Shown piece by piece: positions 7,613 through 12,349 of a stretch of 35,362 bases of DNA (position 1 is its first letter; each line of letters starts with the position of its first letter). Made by a program: the position numbers and the translations under genes. This DNA comes from Bacteroidales bacterium. GTDB taxonomy: Bacteria; Bacteroidota; Bacteroidia; Bacteroidales; UBA932. The DNA is taken from positions 1 through 35,362 of the forward strand of contig JAFPGC010000004.1 of assembly GCA_017423025.1 (NCBI GenBank), read 5' to 3'. The notes beneath the pieces are model-generated. The model saw only the letters and a list, made by a program, of their open reading frames with translations. It had not been told where the DNA came from and did no database searches.

Positions 7613-7899
7613 AAGACCGTCAATGGGTTCCAATTCACAAAGAAATCTGTCTGGCCGCGCTTGATGATTTTCAAGATAGCGAAGACGCTATGAATTTTCT
7701 CAGGGCCGTGTTTACTTACGCTATTACAGGTGAACTTCCCGAAGATTATGAATTTAGACCAAGTGTCAGACCAATGTGGCGATTTGCTAAAGAGAAGCTG
7801 GATGTATCAAACAAAAAGTTTCTTAACAGCCCCGGCCCTCCTACTGGAAGTCGAAACAACCCTAACGGGAGGGGCGGAAAAGAACTAACAGAAAACTAA
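7585..7899 (+). CDS. DUF6291-like phage replication-associated protein
   Basis: A 104-residue protein. The segment AMNFLRAVFTYAITGELPED, then RPMWRFAKEKLDVSNKKF, matches in outline a family of short proteins found just before replication genes in phages ('...FY.AI..Y...G..p......l..iF..ik..ld'). The C-terminus is polar (SPGPPTGSRNNPNGRGG), as is usual in those proteins. It overlaps the preceding gene by 28 bases and is followed by a CAAACCC-rich repeat and then the primase, a typical phage replication neighbourhood. The family assignment is from remembered pattern. Confidence 0.65.
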   Translation: MEKTKTKRLEDRQWVPIHKEICLAALDDFQDSEDAMNFLRAVFTYAITGELPEDYEFRPSVRPMWRFAKEKLDVSNKKFLNSPGPPTGSRNNPNGRGGKELTEN

Positions 7900-7930
7900 C
7901 ATACAACTAACAAAAATTAACAGAACTGAC

Positions 7931-7966
7931 AAATACAAACCCAAATACAAACCCAAACCCAAATCC
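7931..7966 (+). repeat. CAAACCC-rich tandem repeat before the primase
   Basis: Two exact tandem copies of AAATACAAACCC (7931-7942 and 7943-7954) are followed by AAACCC and AAATCC, ending 5 bases before the primase ATG. The strand is almost free of G. It may be an iteron-like origin element for the adjacent primase, or simply slippage-prone DNA of the kind seen after DUF6291-like genes. Confidence 0.6.
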
Positions 7967-7971
7967 AAACA

Positions 7972-8853
7972 ATGTATTCAAGTAGAATAGATGAGGCCAG
8001 CACCGGGAATGTGAGTCTTTTTAGAAGTTGCTTTGACAAGATTCCAGGCGAGACTATTTCCATTGAATCCTTCTTTACTGGTTATAGTGAGTCTAGAAAG
8101 AGGCGTGTCGAAATGGTTCGAGCTTGTCAAGATAAGGACGAGCAGAGAAAAACGAAGTTGAGGCTACCAGCAATCACACCCGCCGGGGTTTTCACGGTAC
8201 GCAGGACAAACTGTCTTCTTCGGTATTCTGGATATGCCGGAATAGACCTAGATAACCTAGAGGGAAGGACTGACTACATTAAAGACAAACTTTCTGGTTT
8301 TCCAGGTCTCGCGTATTGTGGTTTGTCTGTGAGTGGAACTGGCCTATTTGCCCTTATTCGACTCGCAACCCCTGAGCAATATGAATCACACCTTGAATCA
8401 ATCTTTGCCGACTTTTCAAGTATGGGGTTATACCCAGACCCAGCTTGTAAAGACATTACTCGCTTACGCATTGTAAGCTATGACCTCAACCCAATAATCA
8501 ATTTCTCTGTTTCGCCTTACAGAAAGTTGTCCGCACACCCCGCCGAAAAGACAGCAGCACCGCAACAGTTACACGGAGACGCGATAGCTGTACGGGTTGA
8601 GAAATGTATCAGACAGATTATTGAGAGACAAATAGACCTCACTAGCGATTACTCAACCTGGATTGTTCTTGCTTATGCTATCGGAAATCAGTTTGGAGAG
8701 GCTGGTAGGTCATATTTCCACGAGGTCTCACAGTTCTACCCGAATTATGACAGAGGCGAGACTGACCGAACCTATACGGCGTGCCTGAGGGGAAGTTCCG
8801 TCAATATAGGCACATTCTTCTACCATTGTAAGAGGGCTGGAATATACTGGTAA
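7972..8853 (+). CDS. BT4734/VirE N-type primase
   Basis: A 293-residue protein. Residues ~40-185 look like the BT4734/VirE_N archaeo-eukaryotic-type primase domain: the acidic motif GIDLDNL with D92 and D94, the SGTGLFALIRL motif around 121-131, and the DITRLRIVSYD segment at 161-171. Residues ~205-290 (DYSTWIVLAYAIGNQFGEAG, SQFYPNYD, then RGSSVNIGTFFYHCKRAGI) match a primase C-terminal (PriCT-like) domain. No P-loop helicase is fused or encoded nearby; related proteins in larger phages usually carry one. It would prime replication of the excised element and depend on host or helper-phage helicase. It is the central replication gene of the element. Confidence 0.85.
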   Translation: MYSSRIDEASTGNVSLFRSCFDKIPGETISIESFFTGYSESRKRRVEMVRACQDKDEQRKTKLRLPAITPAGVFTVRRTNCLLRYSGYAGIDLDNLEGRTDYIKDKLSGFPGLAYCGLSVSGTGLFALIRLATPEQYESHLESIFADFSSMGLYPDPACKDITRLRIVSYDLNPIINFSVSPYRKLSAHPAEKTAAPQQLHGDAIAVRVEKCIRQIIERQIDLTSDYSTWIVLAYAIGNQFGEAGRSYFHEVSQFYPNYDRGETDRTYTACLRGSSVNIGTFFYHCKRAGIYW

Positions 8854-8872
8854 CTCCATAGTTTATTAGAGT

Positions 8873-9043
8873 ATGAAGAACGACTGGTTTACTATTACTT
8901 TGGCTAGGCTTATAGAATCACTTCAAGAAAGATGTTTGGAGGCGTGGCCGATGTACGAAGATTTGCGTAGCGTAGAGCAAGAGTTAAGGCGTGAAGGTGG
9001 GGAAGTGTCACAATTGGAAGAAAGTGTTTTAAAGGCCAAATAA
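8873..9043 (+). CDS. Small hypothetical protein, 56 residues
   Basis: An ATG-started frame of 57 codons, 19 bases after the primase stop. The product (MKNDWFTITLARLIESLQER ... SVLKAK) is charged and helical and probably forms a coiled coil (VEQELRREGGEVSQLEESVL). It is in the operon direction with good spacing to both neighbours. A short hairpin-like sequence (aaaggcc...ggcccttt) overlaps its stop codon. No function can be assigned. Confidence 0.6.
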   Translation: MKNDWFTITLARLIESLQERCLEAWPMYEDLRSVEQELRREGGEVSQLEESVLKAK

Positions 9044-9111
9044 CGGCCCTTTAAATGGAAGTCGCGCCAACCTTCAAAAGCCAATGAGTGAAACAAAAAG
9101 ATACAACCTAT

Positions 9112-9528
9112 ATGAAACCTAAACTAAAACGATTCAAAGAAGTGGCGAACCAATGCGAAGGGAATATTAGCAAAATTGCCGATTCGTTAGGCGTAGGCCG
9201 TTGCACTGTTTACAGATGGATTGAAAGCGAAGCCGGATTTAAGGAGGCCATAGAAGAACAGCGCGGGAGGCTCTTAGATAAGTGCATAGAAACAGCCGGG
9301 ATTCTTGCAAATGGAGTTCCGAAAATTATTGAAGGCCCAAACGGGCCGATGCAAATGGGGTGGGCAGTCCCGCCAGACGGACAAACACTGCGCTATCTTC
9401 TTGGTACACTTGGAAGGAAGGAAGGATTTGGAGAAAGTGTAGATATTACAAGTAAGGGAGAAAGCATAAAGCCTGAAACACTAACAATAGAAGTGATTGA
9501 TAAAAGGGAGCAGGTTGATAACATATAA
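9112..9528 (+). CDS. Putative phage terminase small subunit (TerS)
   Basis: A 138-residue protein from ATG 9112 (a GTG at 9088 would add 8 residues). The N-terminus is a clear helix-turn-helix (CEGNISKIADSLGVGRCTV, then YRWIESE). The middle is helical, and the C-terminal half has PPDGQTLRYLLGTLGRKEGF followed by GESVDITSKGES, which follows the TerS pattern '...a.k..L.....GF.E+..vtskG...'. TerS recognises the packaging site and feeds DNA to the large terminase. No large terminase is encoded, so a helper phage's TerL would have to be used, exactly as in phage-inducible islands. The alternative is a transposase-type HTH protein; the match is from pattern memory, not a search. Confidence 0.6.
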   Translation: MKPKLKRFKEVANQCEGNISKIADSLGVGRCTVYRWIESEAGFKEAIEEQRGRLLDKCIETAGILANGVPKIIEGPNGPMQMGWAVPPDGQTLRYLLGTLGRKEGFGESVDITSKGESIKPETLTIEVIDKREQVDNI

Positions 9529-9538
9529 TTGAACGACT

Positions 9539-10135
9539 ATGGAAAAGAAAATTTTACGAACTGACAAAACGAAGGAACAAGAACTTAGAACCTCAACACA
9601 ATTCGCTTGCACTGTGCTGAATCGTTCTGTGTTTCCGATTGCTTGCGAGCTTGGCATGAGGATAGATTTACAGGACAAAGAAACGCTACAGGGGTATGTT
9701 AAGAATCTTTCAAGCATGAAAGAAGCATACACTGAAACAGCCGTAAATGGTGTTGATAATCCGGCATTAAAAAGGGTTGCTAAAGAGGTAACAGAAAAAC
9801 AATGGAATGAGGTTGCCAAAAAGTATGAGTTGCCAAATCCGTATATTTTAAACCAGATTTTTCCAGATACGCTGCGCTATGTGGATATAAAAGGTACATT
9901 TGTACAAGATGCAAAAGCGATAGCCAACAATGATGCAATTAAAGAAGCTTGTGCAATCTATGAAACAGAACAAGATGCACAGAAGAAAAAGGAAATACAC
10001 AGCCTTTGTGATATGCTTAATAGTGTGTTCAATGGGAATAGCCAACTATTTGCCGGATATGTTGTAATTACAAATGGTAGATTCTATCCCAAAGAGGGCG
10101 TAATTAACTACAAACCACTTTATAATGGAGAATAA
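9539..10135 (+). CDS. Unknown 198-residue satellite protein
   Basis: It begins 10 bases after the putative TerS gene. It is a soluble, mixed-charge protein with no signal peptide, membrane segment or known motif. It begins with a Lys/Glu-rich stretch, has a long helical centre and a C-terminal strand-rich part (QLFAGYVVITNGRFYPKEGV). In known satellites the gene beside terS often encodes packaging or capsid-redirecting functions that interfere with the helper phage; by position alone that is the most interesting hypothesis. Nothing in the sequence proves it. The next gene overlaps its end by 11 bases. Confidence 0.75.
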   Translation: MEKKILRTDKTKEQELRTSTQFACTVLNRSVFPIACELGMRIDLQDKETLQGYVKNLSSMKEAYTETAVNGVDNPALKRVAKEVTEKQWNEVAKKYELPNPYILNQIFPDTLRYVDIKGTFVQDAKAIANNDAIKEACAIYETEQDAQKKKEIHSLCDMLNSVFNGNSQLFAGYVVITNGRFYPKEGVINYKPLYNGE

Positions 10136-10295
10136 CAAAACACAAGAACAAGTTATAAATAACTTGGCAGAACTGGCAATAAGGGCAGTTGAAAAAGATA
10201 CCATGAGCGTAGCGGAAAAGTATGCACGCAAGTTTGGAACAACAGACGGAGAGGCAACAGACAAAGAGATAGAAGAACTAATGAAACGCTTTTAG
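10125..10295 (+). CDS. Small hypothetical protein, 56 residues
   Basis: An ATG at 10125, overlapping the previous stop by 11 bases, opens a 57-codon frame ending at TAG 10293-10295. The product (MENNKTQEQVINNLAELAIR ... EELMKRF) is charged and almost entirely helical by composition. It is the last gene of the plus-strand operon, ~95 bases before a rho-independent terminator. The function is unknown. Confidence 0.65.
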   Translation: MENNKTQEQVINNLAELAIRAVEKDTMSVAEKYARKFGTTDGEATDKEIEELMKRF

Positions 10296-10388
10296 CGTGG
10301 CGATATTGGCGGGCATTCCGTCAGTCCAAGCCGGGGGGATTCCCGGTAAGCAGTTTCGTTGCAAAACGCTTCTTGCGAGTGTTATTGT
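10296..10388. other. GC-rich structured non-coding segment in the satellite
   Basis: Between the last operon gene and the terminator lie ~93 bases that are much more GC-rich than the rest of the element. They include a CCGGG/CCCGG hairpin near 10335-10350 and the phrase aaaacgcttcttgcgagtg. No ORF is convincing. It could be a structured 3' UTR, a packaging (cos or pac-like) site or a remnant. Confidence 0.35.
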
Positions 10389-10425
10389 GGCCGGGGAGGG
10401 GTAGAAAATACCACCCGGCCCTTTT
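10389..10425 (+). terminator. Rho-independent terminator of the satellite operon
   Basis: Outer stem GGCCGGG (10389-10395) with CCCGGCC (10414-10420), inner stem GGTA (10400-10403) with TACC (10409-10412), then CTTTT. It closes the long plus-strand operon. Confidence 0.75.
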
Positions 10426-10441
10426 ATGTGATAACCTCAAC

Positions 10442-10475
10442 AAAAAAACACCCCGCGCTATCACAGCGAAGGGTG
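10442..10475 (-). terminator. Terminator of the minus-strand small gene
   Basis: On the minus strand CACCC...CGCT pairs with AGCG...GGGTG (plus-strand arms 10449-10459 and 10465-10475) and is followed by seven T residues (plus-strand A run 10442-10448). It lies downstream of the 10534-10734 gene. Confidence 0.75.
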
Positions 10476-10533
10476 CAAGAATAATGTTACACAAAAAATC
10501 GCGTTGGAAACGCTTTGGGGCTGTAATAATGTA

Positions 10534-10734
10534 TTATGGTTTCTCCGGTTGCCGCCCGTTGGCAAAATCAATGTATGTTTGACAGAGGCCGGAAACATAG
10601 GACAAGCGTTCAACTATTTCTGTAATATCGCTATCCTCAAATGGGCTGTAATCAAACTTGCTAAGAGTGTCAATGTTGTTCTGTAAGACTGCGATGTTTT
10701 CGCGCAGGGCTTTGATTGCTTCGTTAGTTTTCAT
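10534..10734 (-). CDS. Small minus-strand protein, 66 residues
   Basis: The sequence (MKTNEAIKALRENIAVLQNN ... GRQPEKP) is helical with heptad-like spacing, so probably a small coiled-coil protein. It has a textbook promoter (TTG, 19 bases, TATATTTG) and its own terminator, so it is a real gene transcribed alone. It is transcribed away from the XRE regulator across a 141-bp gap. In satellites and phages the gene opposite the repressor is often an antirepressor or the first lytic gene; here the role is unknown. The two plus-strand ORFs covering the same bases have no promoter and are rejected. Confidence 0.75.
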   Translation of the reverse strand: MKTNEAIKALRENIAVLQNNIDTLSKFDYSPFEDSDITEIVERLSYVSGLCQTYIDFANGRQPEKP

Positions 10735-10759
10735 AATGTATAAGTGCTATATTTTGATG

Positions 10760-10871
10760 CAAATATAAGGGTTTATTTCGATATTGCAATAGGTTAATAT
10801 GAAAATTTCCTAATGTTTTTGCAAAAATATAGTATAATACTTTGATACAAGCCCCAAATCAGCTATCTTTG
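10760..10871. promoter_or_regulatory. Divergent promoter and operator region (genetic switch)
   Basis: Minus promoter: TTG at 10787-10789 with TATATTTG at 10760-10767, 19-base spacer. Plus promoter: TTTG at 10841-10844 with TATCTTTG at 10864-10871, 19-base spacer. Two palindromes overlap or abut the -33 regions: ATTGCAAT (10783-10790) and AGTATAATACT (10831-10841). Back-to-back promoters with palindromes between a small gene and an XRE repressor resemble a phage lysis-lysogeny switch. Confidence 0.75.
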
Positions 10872-10875
10872 CACT

Positions 10876-11118
10876 ATGTTAATTAGAGTTAAACAAATAT
10901 GCTCCCAGAAGGGCATTACTTTACAAGAGCTTGCAAAGAGGCTGGGTATAGGCTACCAGGCTTTATATGAGTCTGCAACTGGGAACCCGTCATTAAAGAG
11001 GATTAGAGCGATAGCAGACGCGCTTGGGGTTGAGGTTACGGAACTTTTTGAAGCACCCAAAGAGGCTAGTATAATTTGCCCTCATTGTGGGAAGCCAATT
11101 ACAATTAAGGCTGAGTGA
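10876..11118 (+). CDS. XRE-family HTH repressor with C-terminal Cys pair
   Basis: An 80-residue protein. Residues ~5-58 are a complete Cro/C1-type helix-turn-helix (ITLQELAKRLGIGYQALYES, then PSLKRIRAIADALGVEVTEL). The tail carries CPHCGKPI, a CxxC pair that could form half of a zinc site in a dimer. The -7 box ends at 10871 and the ATG is at 10876, so the mRNA is probably leaderless, as for the lambda cI maintenance transcript. By family it should bind the palindromes upstream and control the satellite, equivalent to the master repressor (Stl-type) of a pathogenicity island. It is too short for a self-cleavage domain, so induction would need a helper-phage or host antirepressor. Confidence 0.85.
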   Translation: MLIRVKQICSQKGITLQELAKRLGIGYQALYESATGNPSLKRIRAIADALGVEVTELFEAPKEASIICPHCGKPITIKAE

Positions 11119-11131
11119 TAAAGATTTTTAC

Positions 11132-11214
11132 TATATTTGCATCGAGCTTGCTCAACCCGCGGCGTTTACGGTTAGATTCCGGTCGCAATTAGCCTCCATT
11201 TTGGGGGCTTTTTT
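11132..11214 (+). ncRNA. Candidate small RNA of the satellite
   Basis: A -7 box TATATTTG at 11132-11139 predicts a start near 11146. About 45 bases on there is a good terminator: AGCCTCC (11191-11197) pairs with GGGGGCT (11203-11209), followed by TTTTT. The predicted ~70-nt transcript has no reading frame worth noting, begins near a GAGC-TT-GCTC mini-hairpin, and contains a T-loop-like phrase (ggttagattccggt). No -33 TTG is present, so promoter strength is uncertain. The hairpin may simply terminate the XRE gene. Confidence 0.45.
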
Positions 11215-11220
11215 ATGTAT

Positions 11221-11239
11221 CACGCCAAAGTCACGCCAA
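11221..11239. repeat. Direct CACGCCAA pair near attR
   Basis: CACGCCAA occurs at 11221-11228 and 11232-11239 as a direct repeat, 58-76 bases from the right core site. The same word forms the inverted pair at 4612-4639 near the left end. Matching sites near both cores point to integrase arm-type binding sites. Confidence 0.65.
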
Positions 11240-11251
11240 TTTTGACAAACG

Positions 11252-11290
11252 AAAAACCCCAACAAGTTGAGGCTCAACAAGTTGGAGTTT
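11252..11290 (-). terminator. Element-supplied terminator downstream of tRNA-Arg
   Basis: A long imperfect hairpin (CCAAC...GTTGAG pairing with CTCAAC...GTTGG, 13 positions, 2 mismatches) flanked by A and T runs on both sides, so it works in either direction. It sits immediately 3' of the tRNA but inside the element. It replaces the original terminator now displaced to 4392-4443. Confidence 0.65.
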
Positions 11291-11296
11291 TATAAA

Positions 11297-11317
11297 GTAC
11301 CCCCGCTCGGAATCGAA
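11297..11317. repeat. attR: 21-bp direct repeat in the tRNA 3' end
   Basis: Exact match to 4445-4465. It covers positions ~54-73 of tRNA-Arg plus one base, i.e. the T-loop, the 3' side of the T-stem and the acceptor stem, leaving the tRNA intact after insertion. Confidence 0.9.
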
Positions 11318-11369
11318 CCGGGACCAACGGAACCGGAATCCGTTATTCTATCCTTTAAACTACAGGGGC
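11298..11369 (-). tRNA. tRNA-Arg (anticodon CCG)
   Basis: A 72-nt minus-strand cloverleaf. The acceptor GCCCCTG pairs with CGGGGGT (one G-U at each outer region), discriminator A. The anticodon arm is ACGGA/TCCGT with loop TTCCGGT, giving anticodon CCG for codon CGG. The T-arm CCCGG/CCGAG surrounds TTCGATT and has one C-A mismatch. The D-stem is weak (GTTT/GAAT). CCA is not encoded. The -7 box TAATTTTG on the minus strand at 11386-11393 drives it. It is the integration target of the satellite. Confidence 0.9.
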
Positions 11370-11385
11370 ATCGGTTTCGGGACTG

Positions 11386-11424
11386 CAAAATTATACAAAT
11401 TTTCCGAAATATTTAGTATATTTG
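11386..11424. promoter_or_regulatory. Divergent promoters of tRNA-Arg and fabD
   Basis: Minus-strand TAATTTTG at 11386-11393 lies 17 bases before the tRNA 5' end. Plus-strand TATATTTG at 11417-11424 lies 20 bases before the fabD ATG. Both fit the Bacteroidetes -7 consensus. Confidence 0.65.
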
Positions 11425-11443
11425 TACACTTATTAAGATAAGG

Positions 11444-12316
11444 ATGAAAACCGCATATATTTTCCCCGGGCAGGGATCCCAATTTCCGGGAATGGCCCAA
11501 GAATTATACCCCGCTCATAAAGAGCTGATGGAGAAAGCCAACGACATTCTGGGCTTTCGTATTACGGATATTATGTTTGGAGAGGACGACGAAGCCCTCA
11601 AGGCCACCCGTGTCACCCAGCCTGCCATTTTCATCCACAGCACCGTGCTGGCCCTGAACCAGACCGAGCAGCCCGACATGGTGGCCGGTCATTCCCTGGG
11701 AGAATTCTCGGCCCTGGTCGCTGCCGGAGCCCTGAGCTTTGAGGACGGCCTCCGCCTGGTGGCCCTCCGCGCCCAGGCCATGCAGGAGTGCTGCGAAAAA
11801 GTACCCGGCGCCATGGCGGCCATCATCAAATTATCAGATGAAGTGGTGGAAGAAATCTGCGCCGGCATTCCCGGCGTGGTTCCCGCCAATTTCAACAGCC
11901 CCGGCCAGGTGGTCATATCCGGTGACGAGGCCGGCATCGACGAGGCCTGCGTCAAGTTCAAGGAAGCCGGCGCCAAGCGTGCCCTCAAACTGGCCGTGAG
12001 CGGCGCCTTCCATTCCCCGCTTATGGAGCCCGCCCGTGAGAAACTGGCCCAGGCCATCGAGGCCACGCCTTTCAGCACCCCGCGCTGCCCCATTTACCAG
12101 AATGTATCGGCCCTTCCCACTACGGATCCGGAAGAAATCAAGGAAAATCTCCTGAAACAGCTCACAAGTCCCGTGCGTTGGACGCAAACGGTACAGAATA
12201 TGCTGGAAGACGGAGCCGGGCGATTTGTGGAACTGGGCCCCGGAACCGTACTGCAGGGCCTGGTGAAAAGAATCGCCAATCCCGATGCAGGAATCGTTAT
12301 TGAGGGAATCGAATAA
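11444..12316 (+). CDS. fabD: Malonyl-CoA:ACP transacylase
   Basis: A 290-residue enzyme of normal length that moves the malonyl group from CoA to acyl-carrier protein, the first committed feeding step of type II fatty-acid synthesis in the cytoplasm. Visible motifs are the GQGSQFPGMA loop at ~8-17, the nucleophile elbow GHSLGEFS with S84, and the catalytic histidine H190 in FHSPLMEPA. The promoter is 20 bases upstream and the start needs no Shine-Dalgarno. The next gene, nifJ, follows after 33 bases on the same strand and may be cotranscribed. Nothing is unusual about the sequence. Confidence 0.97.
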   Translation: MKTAYIFPGQGSQFPGMAQELYPAHKELMEKANDILGFRITDIMFGEDDEALKATRVTQPAIFIHSTVLALNQTEQPDMVAGHSLGEFSALVAAGALSFEDGLRLVALRAQAMQECCEKVPGAMAAIIKLSDEVVEEICAGIPGVVPANFNSPGQVVISGDEAGIDEACVKFKEAGAKRALKLAVSGAFHSPLMEPAREKLAQAIEATPFSTPRCPIYQNVSALPTTDPEEIKENLLKQLTSPVRWTQTVQNMLEDGAGRFVELGPGTVLQGLVKRIANPDAGIVIEGIE

Positions 12317-12349
12317 TTATTACAACATACAATAAAACCAAAACTCATT

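Larger units (their letters stand above)
4445..11317. mobile_element. Integrated phage-satellite-like element in tRNA-Arg
   Basis: A ~6.9-kb AT-rich insertion bounded by an exact 21-bp direct repeat; the right copy is the 3' end of an intact tRNA-Arg(CCG). The plus-strand genes are a tyrosine integrase, an unknown gene, an Xis-like HTH protein, an HTH_39-like protein, two small proteins, a BT4734/VirE-type primase, a small ORF, a putative small terminase and two unknown proteins. A minus-strand small gene and an XRE regulator face away from each other near the right end. No portal, capsid, tail, large-terminase, lysis, relaxase or conjugation gene is present. Integrase, regulator, primase and TerS without structural genes is the layout of phage-inducible chromosomal islands. 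The alternative is a degraded prophage or a non-mobilizable integrative element. Confidence 0.85.

Noticed and set aside
7931-7966. CRISPR-like repeat
   Set aside because: Only two tandem 12-base units with no spacers and no cas genes in the window.
10373-10686. Two small plus-strand frames near 10.4-10.7 kb
   Set aside because: They run across a terminator pair and opposite the promoter-driven minus-strand 66-residue gene.
4445-11317. Conjugative or mobilizable transposon
   Set aside because: No relaxase, coupling protein or tra gene is visible; the primase and TerS-like genes point to phage biology.
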